Of a stretch of DNA of 64,000 nucleotides, positions 22,700 to 34,572 are shown piece after piece. A model generated the notes under the pieces. That model worked only from the letters and a program-made list of their open reading frames with translations. It made no database searches and was not told the DNA's origin. Where the stretch lies: positions 185,007,958-185,071,957 of the forward strand of contig CM054062.1 of assembly GCA_028641055.1 (NCBI GenBank), written 5' to 3'. Every line of letters begins with the position of its first letter. Position 1 is the first letter of the stretch. A program made the position numbers and the translations under genes. This stretch comes from Alopecurus myosuroides (taxonomy: Eukaryota; Streptophyta; Magnoliopsida; Poales; Poaceae).

Positions 22700-23982
22700 C
22701 TAACATATAGTAGGAGAAATCCCTTTCAAATCATCAAGAGTATAACCAATAGCACCTCTGTGTTTCTTCAATATTCCCAATAATCTCTCCTCTTCTTTAC
22801 CAGAAAGTTTAGAACTAATAATAACATGATATAATTTCTTATCGTCAATGTGAGCATATTTAAGATTGTCAGGCAAAGGCTTTAAATCAAAAACAGGATC
22901 CTCCTTTGGTGGTAATGTGGTACCCAAGTCTTCCACCGGTAAATTATGTTTCAGCATTGCTGGCTGATGTAGGAAAATCTCGTCAATTTCATTTCTTTCT
23001 TCCATAAAGACATCACTTTCGTGGTCTTCCATGTATTGCTGCAAAGGATTGTTAGGAGCAAGAGCAATAGCAGCCAATTGTTCAACTTATAATTCTCATT
23101 AGTCAATTTAGCTTCACAAGGTGCTTTAGCAAATTTGGAGAAATTAAATTCATAAGACTCTCCTTCAAACTTTGTAAGAATTTTCTCCTTTTTACAATCA
23201 ATTACAACACTACAAGTGTTTAAGAAACGTCTACCAAATATAATAGGACAAGTATCACTAGCAGAAGTGCCTAGTACTAGAAAATCAGCAAGATACTTAA
23301 TTTCACCACATAAGACCTCCACATCTCTAACAATAACAATAGGAGAAATAGTTTCCCTATCAGCAAGTTGAATAATCACATCAATGTCTTCAAGTTCACA
23401 AGAACCAATTTCATGCATGATTTCTTTATAAAGCTCATAAGGAATAGCACTAGAACTAGCACCAATATCACACAAACCATAATAGCAATGATCACCTATC
23501 CTAATAGATAGCACGGGAACACTAGGTTTCCTAGATTTACTAGGATGAGAGACAATATTAGAAGCATCTTCACAAAATATAATGTGTCCCTCTTCTACAT
23601 TTTCAGAAACCAGGTCCTTTACTATTGCTACTGTAGGTTCTACATTTATTTGTTCCTCGGGTTCTACAGGTTTCCTTGCACTTTTATTAACCACACTAGC
23701 TAACATAAAATGTTCTTTTACCTTAGCAGGGAAAGGAATTTTCTCAATATAAGGTTCAGGCACAATAGAATCAACAGTATGAACTTCTATATCTCTAGGA
23801 GGAACACAATTAACAATATCTTTATAAGGAGCATGGTACTTGTCCCATTCCTTTTTAGGAATATCAATATAAGAAGCAAAAGCCTTATATAATTGCAGCA
23901 ACTTGAGAATCAAGACCATAAACAATACTAAAATTATGAAAATCATCATATGACATAAAAGTTTTAATGCATTCAGAATCAT
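22700..23982 (-). pseudogene. A2 protease and linker to RT
   Basis: The protease active site reads LCDIGASSSAIPYELY, with the catalytic D-x-G. The flap and second lobe VLGTSASDTCPIIFGRRFLN are recognisable. The frame 23982-22951 ends with out-of-frame residues, and the linker DVFMEERNEIDEIF to LDDLKG continues in the frame 23077-22700, ending at a stop just before the RT. Confidence 0.85.
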
Positions 23983-24649
23983 AATTTATACCTGACTTTC
24001 TACCTTTGTCATTCTCCCATCCTACAGTTTTTTCTTGAATACGGTCAAGAAGATCCCATTTAGCTTCATCTTTCATACGTGTAAATGATCCATAACAAGA
24101 AGCATCCAATAAATCCTTATCATGAAGAGAAAGCCTTGCATAGAAATTATTAATAACAATATTACTGGGGAGCTCATGAACAGGGCATTTGAGCATTAGT
24201 AACTTCAATCTCCCCCATGCTTGGGCAATACTCTCTCCGTCATGAGGCCAAAAATTGTATATATAATTCTGATCTCTATGAATTTCACTGGGAGGATAGA
24301 ATTTAGAATAAAAGAGAGGCACAATTTCCTCCCATCCAATAGTTTGGCTATTTTTCAGCAGTTTGAACCATTCAGAGGCTCGGCCGGTCAATGATATAGA
24401 GAATAATTTCCTCTTCACTTGGCTCGTTGTAATACCTGCACACTTGAACAACTCGCATAATTCATGTAAAAAGAGCAAATGATCACCAGGATGGACAGTT
24501 CCATCACCTGTATAGGAGTTATCCCTCACATGTTTAACAATCTTTATAGGTATTTTATAAGGATCCAAATCATCAGGCGGTGGGTCACTTACTACCCTAG
24601 CAGTGGTAGCAGTGCCCACAAATAAGGACTCAAAACGAGACCAAAACAT
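23885..24649 (-). pseudogene. A2 gag
   Basis: The retrotransposon Gag domain is clear, with LFSISLTGRASEWFKLL and FYSKFYPPSEIHRDQN. The frame stops at 23885, and what follows in the family (the protease linker) continues in another frame, so there is a frameshift near 23890-23980. The ATG at 24649 fits the family start roughly; the 115 bases up to the primer site are leader. Confidence 0.85.
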
Positions 24650-24735
24650 AGTGTAATAAAGCAGTAGACTGTAATAAAAACATCACTTACAGCAGAAGCT
24701 TCCTTTATGAATTCCACTTCCCAATAACACTTCAC

Positions 24736-24753
24736 TCCCTGACAACAGCGCCA
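24736..24753 (-). other. A2 primer-binding site, tRNA-Asp type
   Basis: In element orientation the bases read TGGCGCTGTTGTCAGGGA, 11 bases inside the 5' LTR. The intact form in this group is TGGCGCCGTTGCCGGGGA, seen at 51097-51114. The three differences are all transitions of the C-to-T/G-to-A kind, as expected from decay of methylated cytosines. Confidence 0.8.
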
Positions 24754-24764
24754 GAAAATAGTCT

Positions 24765-26243
24765 TGATGACCCACAGGTATAGGGGGTGTATCGTAGTAC
24801 TTTCGATAAATAAGTGTGTCGAACCCAACGAGGAGCAGAAGGTGTTGACAATCAGTTTCGATGAAGGAATAAATGTAAACACTGGAAAAATAGATTTGTA
24901 GGGTTTTTTGATATTGTAGATAAATAAAGTGCGAGTAAATAAAATGCAGTAGTAATAATTGCAGCAAGTGGCCCAATCCTTTCTTCAGCAAAAGACAAGC
25001 CGGTGAGTTTACTTATGATTAACAAGTGTTTTCGAGGACACACGGGAGGTTTCTGTCAAGTGCTTTCGTTCCATGCATCTATATAATGTTAGGTGTTTTG
25101 ATAAGTATTGTGTGGGTGAACATATGCTAATGTACAGTCCCATCCAAGACTAATACATACTTGTGATTATACCCCTTGCAAGCATCCGCAACTACAAGAA
25201 AATAATTAAGAAATAAATCTAACCACATCTTTAAACTCTGGGGTCCTATGCTTGCTCATGTAATGGTTTCCTAACGGGGGTTTAGGTTTCTGTCACTCCG
25301 GCAACCCCACAATTAGTATCCAAATACATGATTCATCCCCCTAGGCCCATAAATGGTGAAGTATCATGTAGTAGACGTTCACATGACACCACTAGGAGAA
25401 TAACACCACAGCTTAAATATGAAACATTAAATATTATTCAACATTACTTCACTACTAACAACTTGACTTCTCCCATGTCCCGAAGAACAACACGAACTAC
25501 TCACAAGACATCAATGGATCATAATCAGAGGTGATATAATGGATGATAAAAATCTGGTCATAAAGTGCAAACACCGATAAATCTCACAAGCATCAACTAC
25601 TAACAAGTAATCCACACCGGGAGAGAGATCTAATGCAAAACAACGATAGAGGCCCCTAATTGTTACAGCGGGATGACGTTGGATGGTGAGGGTGATGGTG
25701 CTGGTGGTGATGACAATGATGATGACGATCTTGATCATGCCTGGAGCGATGACGGTGACGATGGCGGTGATTTCCCCTCTCCGGAGAGGAATTTCCCCGG
25801 CAGATTTCTCCCTGCTAGAGAGCTTTTCTCTCTCGGGTGTTTTCCGCCCCGTGGAGGCGGCGGAATAATTATTCGAGGATGGAATGAGGCTTAGGGTTCC
25901 CTGAGGGCCAGGCACGCCAAAGATGACCCCCATAGGTGGGCCAAGGTGGCCACACCCCTAGGTGTGGGCCCCTGGTGGCCCCCTCTGGCTCTCCTTCTGA
26001 GTGGGTTCCTCCTATGAACTTTTAGGAACCCCCGGATGTCCCCCTTGTTCTTCTGATCTTCTGAAATATGGTATCTCGACGGTGCTTTTTCCATCAGATT
26101 TCTGGTCCCGGTGTTTATTCTCCAAAAAATATGAAACATGCAAAATAAGATAAAATAACATAAGAGATGCATCATAACATGAAATATATCGATTAATAAC
26201 AGAAAATTATGATATAAAATAGTGATGCAAAATGGACGTATCA
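24765..26243 (-). repeat. A2 5' LTR (1479 bp)
   Basis: In element orientation it starts TGATACGTCCATTTTGCATCA and ends GGGTCATCA. It is the same family as the A1 3' LTR at 49013-50521 (1509 bp). Shared landmarks are a perfect 14-bp palindrome CCTCTCCGGAGAGG (25776-25789 here) and a GAT/GGT trinucleotide-rich stretch (about 25676-25772). Confidence 0.9.
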
Positions 26244-26248
26244 TTAGG

Positions 26249-27298
26249 TTGTCTAAATTTCAATCCAAAACTATTGAGGGTATATTTGTTGGTTACGGTG
26301 CCGAATCCCACACTTATAGAGTCTTTGATAAAGCCTCACAGATTGTCATAGAATCTTGTAGTGTGGTTTTCGAGGAAAAAGATGGCTCCCAAGTGGTGCA
26401 ATTTCATGTTTCTAATGTAGATGTTGAAATGCCTCAAGAAGCCATAGGAAGGATCGGTGTGGGATTTTCCCGCCCCATTGAGGGACACCTTATGGCGACT
26501 CGAGAAGGACTATGCTCTACTCAAGTGGAGCCCTCCTCTACAATAGAAGAACAAGCCAAGGTGCCAAGTGATGCACCTACCCAAGAACATGTTGAAGACC
26601 CTCCTCTTATTGACCAAGTTACTACGCAAGATGCATCCACTCCTATCATTCATGCTAGTCAAGGTCAAGGCCAAGATCAACCATCCTCATCCTCCTCTCC
26701 TCAAGTTGAAGCTAGCGTTGAAGAAGTTGTTTATGATGATGATGATCAAGGCCAAGTTGGTCAAGACGGGGACCCAAATGATAAAGATGATCAAGTGATC
26801 CCTCCTTGCAATAATGAGGAGATCGAAGCCCGTCGTGCTAGAAGGATAAGAAGAGCTTTGAGCCAAATTGATGCCCAAGACAACAAGGTCTTGGAAGATA
26901 TTCAAGCTAGAAGATCCACAAGAAGGCAATTGGCACATTTTAGTGAGCATCAAGCTCACATATCTATGGTGGAACCAAAGAAAGTGTTTGAAGCTCTCAA
27001 GGACTCCGATTGGGTTGAAGCTATGCATGATGAGCTCAATAACTTTCAGCGCAACAAGGTTTGGATATTAGTTGAGAAGCCCAAAGATTGCCACAATGTT
27101 ATTGGCACTAAGTGGATATTCAAGAACAAGCAAGATGAGCATGGCATTCTTATAAGGAACAAGGCAAGATTGTTAGCTCAAGGTTACACTCAAGTTGAAG
27201 GCATTGACTTTTATGAAACATATGCTCCCGTGGCTCGCCTTGAGTCCATCTGTATCCTTCTTGCTTATGCATCTTCGCATAATTTCAAATTGCAATAA
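26249..27298 (+). pseudogene. S integrase C-terminus and start of RT
   Basis: The frame continues from 11959 as [16 protein letters not shown], the conserved copia integrase C-terminal motif. An acidic, Gln/Ser-rich hinge follows (about 26500-26830) and then RT fingers: [46 protein letters not shown] and [14 protein letters not shown] at 27296 replaces the residue before MDVKSAFLNG, which continues in the same frame. Confidence 0.9.
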
Positions 27299-27880
27299 AT
27301 GGATGTTAAAAGTGCTTTCTTGAATGGTCCACTCAAAGAGGAGGTATATGTTAAGCAACCTTCGGGGTTCGAGAACCTCAACTTTTCTAACCATGTCTAC
27401 AAGATCGATAAGGCATTCTATGGACTTAAACAAGCACCACATGCGTGGTATGAGCACCTTAGAGAATTTTTGGATGACCGTGGTTTCGAAGTTGGGAAGA
27501 TTGACCCCACTCTCTTCACAAAGAGAGTAAAGGGAGAGATTTTCATATGCCAACTCTATGTGTACGATATCATCTTTGGCTCAACTAACCAAGCTTTCAA
27601 TAATGAGTTCTCAAAGCTTATGACTGACAGGTTCGAGATGTCTATGATGGGAGAGCTTAAATTATTCCTTGGCTTTGAGATCAAGCAATTGTCTCGTGGT
27701 ACTTCATTTCTCAAGCCAAGTATACCCAAGACATGATCAAGAGGTTTAATTTCCAAAATGCAAAGATCAAGCCATCTTCTATGCAAGTCAAGTGCCACCT
27801 CAAGCGTAACCCGGATGGTAAAGATGTGGACCAAAAGTTGTATCGTTCTATGATTGGTTCTTTTCTTTAACTTTGTGCAT
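27299..27880 (+). pseudogene. S reverse transcriptase, catalytic part
   Basis: MDVKSAFLNGPLKEEVY, KAFYGLKQAPHAWYE and the catalytic block are clear, but YVDD reads YVYD (codon TAC at 27563-27565), so one of the two metal-binding aspartates is gone. The frame breaks again near 27720, and the RT thumb is visible only in a shifted frame up to about 27880 with a TAA near 27868. Confidence 0.9.
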
Positions 27881-27897
27881 CTAGTCCCGGTATTGTT

Positions 27898-28333
27898 TTG
27901 AGTGTAGGTGTGTCTGCAAGGTATCAAGCGGCTCCTAAGGAAAGCCACTTAGTGGAGGTTCATAGGATCTTTCGGTATTTGGTTCATACCTCAAGGTTTG
28001 GTTTGTGGTACCCAAAGGGGGCACAATTCTCTCTCAAGGGCTACACGGATTCCGATTGGGCGGGTGATCAAGATGATAGGAAGTCCACTTCTGGGGCTTG
28101 CCAATTTCTTGGTAGGTCTTTGGTGAGTTGGTCTTCCAAGAAGCAAAATTGCATATCTCTCTCCACCGCCAAAGCCGAGTATGTAGCCGCCGCAAGTTCT
28201 TGCACCCAATTGCTATGGATGAGGAAACCTCTCAAGGAATATGACGTTCATTTGGATAAGTTACCTCTTATGTGTGACAATGAAAGTGCCATCAAGATCG
28301 CCTACAACCCCGTGCAACACACAAGAACGAAGC
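27898..28333 (+). pseudogene. S RNase H, 5' part (split by SL1)
   Basis: RNase H motifs of copia elements are present: GYTDSDWAGDQDDRKSTSG, SWSSKKQNCISLSTAKAEY and LMCDNESAIKIA. The frame ends in HTRTK at 28333 where solo LTR SL1 begins, and resumes at 33225/33230. The catalytic Asp, Glu and Asp positions seem intact here, unlike the RT. Confidence 0.9.
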
Positions 28334-31300
28334 TGTAACATCCCTGATTTTTGGAAAGTCCAAAAATCACTAAAAATTGAAACTTTTTGTTTTCATGTTA
28401 TGCAAGTCAGCAAAAACCAAATAAGATGCAAGAAACAAAAGGAAACAATACATAACTCAATGAAAATTGAAATTAAGAAATCCATTATACCTCTATTCCA
28501 TAAACCCTAAAAACCCTCTCAAATGAATTTTTCTCACTTAAAGAAAACCATTTTATCTTTAGCAAACTTTATTACATAAAAGGTTTTCAATTCAAATATG
28601 ACCTTGAGATTATTTTATGGCAACAACAATAAAAGATTTATAACCCTTAATAAAGTCCTAAGCCTCAAAAATATTTGATGAGAATAAAATGTTTTAATAG
28701 TAACTTTTAGTTGTTATTCCAAGTTTTAAACATGAAAGGGAGAAAATGAAATGCATTGCTTTGAAAATAACATAACAAAAGGTTTTGAAAACAATATTAT
28801 GACTTGTGGTTTTATTCTAAATTTTATTGATCAACAATATTAATAATTTGATATGAACTAATTAAATAGCATTAAGTTACTATTAGTAGATCCTTCAACT
28901 CCTAAAATTATAAAATGTGAAAGTGGTTTAAAAATGGCTTTCTAAAAATAATATATGACTTGTAAAATGTCTCTGAGATTTTATTTAGACAATAACATCA
29001 ATTTATTATTTTCTAAATTTTAAAATGGAATAAAGTTACTATTAGTAAATCACTGAAATCTTAAATTTATAAAATATAAAAGTGATGTGAAATGACTTTC
29101 AAAAATGGTATTTGACATGTTTAATGTCTCTAAAAATTTATTTAATCAAAAACCCCATTTTACTATTTTCTATTTTAAAATGGTATTAAGTTCTATTAGT
29201 GAATTAATTATATTTTCAAAACATAAAAGAGATGAAAACACTTTGAAATGGTTTTGGAAAGCAATATTTGATCATCACAAAGCTACTGAAATTTTATTTG
29301 ACAAATATTTATATTTGTTAATTTTCTAAATTAAAAACCACTTGAAGAAATTATTAGGGAATTATACAATATTCCAAATTCAAAAATAAAAACATGTTGA
29401 AAAGTTTACAAAAATGTTTCTGAGTGAAAGATATTATTTTTACAAAGAATTTGCAATTGGTTTGAGGTCTTTTGGACTTGTATATCAAAAGATATTAAAA
29501 CAGGAATAAAAAGAAAAAGAAAAAGGGTGATGACGTCAGGATGACTTCACCCGTCATCAACCTCTCTCCTCGACCGTTTCTTCCCGTTTAAGAGAGAAAT
29601 CAATCGCCTTGATTCAGCCGTTTCAGTGCTCGATTAAAATCCCTGAGACTAGAACCTTAAAGCCCTTCCTCTCCTCCGCATTTCCCCTCTAGATCTACCC
29701 CTTCTCTTGCCTCCAGGCTCTAGCAATAGCTCACCGGAGTTCATGCTGCCCGTCGGCCGTTTTCATCGATTTTGACCACCGTAGCTCATTCCAGCCACCC
29801 TCTCTAGTCCTCCTCTCCTCCCCATGTCTTGGCGCATCTCACTGTGGCATTTTTCTCGTTTTTGGTACAGCAAATCGATGCCGCCGAGCACGGCTGCATC
29901 TCGCCGGAGTCGGGAGCCCCTCCGTCCGCTTGGCGCCAGAGCTCCCGGAAGCGAGCAACCGCGACAAGGCCACCCGCGAGTCTGTCGTGACGCGCTGATC
30001 CCCGTGGTGGCTTCCCCGAGCCCGGAGACCCCCTGCCGCGTCGCCACCGTCCACACCCGAGCGAGCGCCGCCGCACACGCCATTTCCGGCGACCTCCCGC
30101 GCCGCCAGGTACCCCTAGCTCTTCTCAGCCATTGGATCTGTCGCAACGGCCAGGATTAGATGACTTAGGCGAAGAGGTATCAGCCAATCACGAGGCGCCA
30201 CCTCAGCGCCGCGTCAGCGCGCGTTAAGTCCTTACCAGTCGCTCGGCGCAACACGTAGCAGGCCCAAGCCCATTACTTATCTGTCGCCCAGCGCAGCAAA
30301 TAGGAGCCCATTTTCTGTTTTTCTTCCGCAATAGAAAATGAAAATTAGATTTTGCAGATTAGTCCCTAGAACTTAGAAACATCATATCTTTTCAACCACT
30401 TGGCCAATTTTAGCAATCTTAGACTTTTTGAAAAGCCCTTGACATCTAGAAACTTTTGGCACTGGCCAAATTCAAATTTCAACAACTTAAATTTGTTCAA
30501 TTTTAAATATGCTTGTTTGATGAAATTTGGCATAATTCAAATTCTACAAATCCAAAAATTGTAAATAAAATATATTTGGAAACCTTAGGATGTGTAATTT
30601 CATATCCTCTGTCCCAAAATAATATTTGAACAAATTAAAATTGAATTTAGGATTAAGTTGTCTATTTTAGTATTTTTTACATAGATTAATTTCTATAAAT
30701 ATTTTCAATATAGTTCCTTTTGCAAAATTGCTCCATTTGGTAACCTTGAACCATAGACATTATGCCCAACCATTTTGGACACCCTTGGACCATGACCATG
30801 TATTTTAGCCAAAAATCCATCATAGTAGTCCATCTAGTTATTATGTCTTAGATTTTGTTTCTATTCTTTCTACCATTGTTTGTTGTGGCCATTTTGAATC
30901 CAAGACCAAGTACCTATTATGTAAACCATATAAGAGTCCAAGTAGTGAACCTCAAACACTAGTACTATAGTTTTCTATCTACTCCTCCATCCCCCTATTC
31001 ATGCTTCAAGAAATCATCAAGTTAGCAAGATGGAGATCAAGACTCAAGCACAAGAAGAAAACTTCATGTTCAACTTGGTGGCAACATGAAGAGCTACAAG
31101 GAAGATCAATGAAGAAATTTTGAAGAAAAGAATCCACCACTAGAAGCAACTCAAGGAAGTACAAGTGTGAAGAAATCCAGAAGAAAACATCTCCCTCTCT
31201 CTTTCTATCTTCCTTCTTATTTTCTTTCCAATTTGACTTAGTGGTATTTGTGCCCATCCCATACCCAAACCAATTAGTGAAGTGAAAGCCCTGAAGAATT

Positions 31301-33224
31301 TATCAAGATCAAGAGAAGAATCCATCCAAGGAACAAGACTACAATAGAAGCATGAAGATGATCTTCAAGAAGGCAATCACATGAGGTCTAGAAGCAATCC
31401 ATACAAGTTGAAGAATAACAAGTTGTTTTTGTCCAACCATTGACCCAAATGGAAAACCCAAGACTTAGTAATATTTTTCCCTTTGATGATGAAGTTAGTA
31501 GACCTACCCTAACCACAATGGAAAATACTAACATAGTCACTCAAATATTTTTGAAGGTGAATATGACCAAGTGTTTGCATGTATTACTTTAGTTGAAGAA
31601 GTAATATGTTTATTCTTAGTGAACTCTTGGAACTTCCTCGACAAGTATGGTTATAATAAAGTTATATCACATCAAACTCAACCTAGTACTTTCCAAGTAA
31701 ACCCTTGGAAACTCCTTAACAATGTATTGAACCATTATGGAATGAATCTTTCAAAACTCAAACCTTGACCTTGTCCTAGCCAACTTGGTCCAACTCCTTT
31801 GTTATGTTATTTGCTATGTTTGCTTTCTCCACCTATGTGTTTGATTGCTAGGATGCTTGTTTATTTTGTTATTGTGTTTTCAATGAATAGATTGTACGGA
31901 GAGCAACGACCTTTTGTGAAGAGAGTGTGATAGCTTCACCAACTTCAACAAGGCAAGTAACACATCATCAACTACCCATTATTTTCTATATGCATTAGTT
32001 GATTTTGAGTAGTATGCATGATAGGGATTTTTAATAAGTTATATTATGCTATGCTATATCCTAGTAGTGTGTAGCCATCCTTATACCTTGTTATTTTGAT
32101 GCCTTGGTACTTATTTAGATGCTTAGCTATGCTACAAAATTCGTTTTACTAGATGTTGAGGAAAAATCCTAAGTATAACTAATGAATGAACCACCTGGGT
32201 GGAAGTGGTAAGACTGGGTTATGTTGAGTGTTTCCTCAGGGCCCTTATCTAAGGGTTATTCCACTTGAGGTTGTCACTTGCGGATGGCCACCCAGGAACA
32301 AAGAGATTACTATGTCCTTCTAAGTTTAGTAGCTTCCCGTGCAGCCTTTTGACATATGGGCTCTGTCTTGATCAACTAAGTTGTGAGAGTTCAGCCCAGG
32401 CTTGACTAGCAGATGTAGCAAAATTATAGGTGGAATGGTCTTGCCGGTGGGTTTGGACTTCTTCTTCTGAAAGATCTCGTCTCAATTCTCTCCTTTCCAT
32501 GATGCACTCAGGGTGTATAGGATGTTTGGGTTAATTGAAGACAAAGGGTGAAAGTGCACAACCTCTGCAGAGTCAACAAACTAAGATCTTAGCCGTGTTC
32601 CCGGTTATGGACAACTATGAGCAGCTGGACAAGGATTGACGGAAGAATCTCATCACCAATTTCAATAAGTAAAATTTGACCAAGTGAACAGTATTGTGGT
32701 GCTTGGATCTTAATCCAATGTTGCCACCCTTTTTAAAAGAAAAGTTTGTTTTACAAAAGTGATAGGAGAAAACTGGCTTTATGCAAACTTAGCCAAAACT
32801 CCACTCAGCCAAATAAGCATGTAGTATTAGTCTTGCCATTTATATCCACCATAGTGTTACTTGCCAATACATTAAATTGTATTGACTCCCTTGTGGCTGC
32901 ATATTCCATATTGCAGATGTTTCTGAAGACGAGTGAGGATCGTTTAGGATCTCGAGACTATCGCCAACATGTTTTGCCTGTGGCACATGAAGAAGATGGG
33001 CTTAATGTTGTACTATGTTTTCCGCTGTAATTCTTTGTTTTCTGCTAGTCTTCTAAGACTATGCAAGCTGTAATCCTATTTTGTAAAAGACTGGATCATG
33101 CGATGTAATAGAATTTTATGCATTTGCATGATATTTCATTTTGTACTGTGGTGCTAGCAATTGATCCAGGGACTAGCACAATAACACAGGTATTCCATCT
33201 TTATTTAAAAGTTGGGATGCTACA
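28334..33224 (+). repeat. SL1: Tekay-type solo LTR (4891 bp), TSD GAAGC
   Basis: It begins TGTAACATCCC and ends GGGATGCTACA, with GAAGC at 28329-28333 and 33225-33229. No pol sequence lies inside, so this is a solo LTR left by recombination between two LTRs. The first kilobase is very AT-rich, a CRE-like TGACGTCA is at 29531-29538, a GC-rich block spans about 29690-30300, and the rest is AT-rich. A candidate GT-AG leader intron runs 30109-32916. The ORFs at 29763-30146 are in the GC-rich leader and are not genes. Confidence 0.9.
29525..29552 (+). promoter_or_regulatory. CRE/as-1-like palindrome in SL1
   Basis: TGACGTCA (29531-29538) lies inside an inverted repeat GGGTGA...TCACCC (29525-29530, 29547-29552). 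TGACG words are known binding sites of plant TGA/bZIP factors; a role here is inference. Confidence 0.5.
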
Positions 33225-33404
33225 GAAGCATATTGAGATTCGTCATCATTTCATCCGTGACCATGTGGCAAGAGGTGATATTGATCTCGCATATGTGCCC
33301 ACCAAGGAAAATCTTGCGGATATCTTCACGAAGCCACTCGACGATGCAAGATTCATGTTCTTGAGGAATGAACTAAACATCATTGATTCTAGGAGTTTGA
33401 CTTG
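33225..33404 (+). pseudogene. S RNase H, 3' end and end of pol
   Basis: The frame continues with HIEIRHHFIRDHVARGDIDL and the conserved YVPTKENLADIFTKPL, ending at a TGA at about 33403. This is the normal end of a copia polyprotein. Bases 33225-33229 (GAAGC) are the second copy of SL1's target duplication. Confidence 0.9.
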
Positions 33405-34205
33405 AGGATCTTGCACACACCCCTATAGATGAAACGTGTTTGGGTTTAGGTGTAGGCATGGACATAGGGGGAGTGTTATCCTAACACATTGGGTTCTCCC
33501 TCCCCCCATTATGCCCAAAGCTAAAATTCATTGCTATCTTTTTTTAAATGTTGAATTGTGAGCTTCAATGTCGAGTATTGGCCATGCACCCAAGATATAT
33601 CTTCGTGGTTTCAAACCATGATCTCTTACATGGTGGCTTAGGCCACCAACCTCTTTTTTGTGAAGACTTGGATCTTAACTGGGATTTATTTGATATTTCA
33701 TTGCATTTCTTGTTTTTTCCCCTAAGTGTTCTTTCGTAGGAAAATCTCACTCAATTGGACTTTTGTATGTTTGATTCTTGCAATTGAGCGGGATAAGTAC
33801 TAATTTCAGTTTGGTGTTTCTATCCTAAGCCCTCCTACCCTAAAACCAAACTCTATCTAGCACATTTGTCATTCCTTTGAAACTAGGAAGTTTCGGATCA
33901 GATGGTAGCCGGAATTTCCGGTTCAGTTTTGAACCGGAATATCCGGGTGGTACCGGAATATCCGGTTCAAACTTGAACCGGAATATCCGGTCCGACGCAA
34001 ATCACTAAAAATCGGAGGGGCACGGGGTGGTACCGGAATATCCGGTCCGACGCAAATCTTCTCACCCAACTCCTCTTCTCCACCCCAAGCGCCGCCACTT
34101 TGATTCTTGGCCTCCCGGGCCATTTCCTTCGTGGGATCTGCGAGTTCTTGCCCGGATCTTGTTCCTCTCGTGCTCGGGAGCATTTCCATCCAAGCATCTT
34201 CATCC
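33405..34205 (+). other. S spacer between pol and the third ORF
   Basis: This spacer holds a purine run ATAGGGGGAGTG near 33458, and from 33900 a cluster of CCGGAATATCCGG-type words. I see no reading frame with family resemblance in it. Confidence 0.6.
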
Positions 34206-34572
34206 ATGGACGTCGGTAAAGTTCAAATCCTTTGAATCTTGGTGCCATAATCATACCCATCCATGGATTTGTGTTTTTGTTGACCATGCTTGGTAGAAAT
34301 TGCTCCCTAGGGTACCCTATGCATGCTAGAGACAATAGTCTAGATTCACATGTCACCGATCTAGTTTTCAAATCTAGTGGAGAATCAATCTAGTATTGTT
34401 TTCGTGCTGTCGGAATATCCCGTTCAGTTTTGAACCGGAATATCCGGTTGTGTTCTGTCGAGGAGTCGAGCAGCCGGAATATCTGGTTCAGTTTTGAACC
34501 GGAATATCCGGCTAGGTTCTGTCACGAAATCGGAATATCCGGTACAGAACTGAACCGGAATATCCGGTTGAG
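33908..34572 (+). repeat. Cluster of CCGGAATATCCGG motifs
   Basis: About ten copies of a 13-16 base word CCGGAATATCCGGTTC, or close variants, lie here, often in pairs around TTTTGAAC so that GAACCGG...CCGGTTC pairs face each other. Related words (CCGGATTATTC, CCGGATATTCCGG) recur in the S 3' LTR at 36950-37290. Confidence 0.8.

Larger units (their letters stand above)
11960..26243 (-). mobile_element. A2: Athila-like Ty3/gypsy element, minus strand, TSD TTAGG
   Basis: Both ends fit: TGATGACCC at 11960 (LTR 3' end, reversed) and GGACGTATCA ending at 26243 (LTR 5' end, reversed). TTAGG is at 11955-11959 and again at 26244-26248. Reading from high to low coordinates: 5' LTR, tRNA-Asp-type primer site, gag, protease, RT, remnant RNase H, integrase, a small third ORF and a truncated 3' LTR. 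It interrupts the integrase gene of S and is itself interrupted by R (12858-20117). It belongs to the same family as A1 (38033-50521). Confidence 0.95.

Noticed and set aside
25673..25933. Asp-rich or Met/Val-rich ORFs in the A2 LTR
   Set aside because: They are translations of a GAT/GGT trinucleotide-rich LTR stretch.
29763..30146. Overlapping ORFs in the GC-rich part of SL1
   Set aside because: Same reason as for SL2: high GC gives open frames on both strands.
33908..34572. CRISPR-like array or CACTA subterminal repeats
   Set aside because: Spacing is irregular, there are no unique equal-length spacers, and the region is internal to a copia element; no CACTA termini are nearby.
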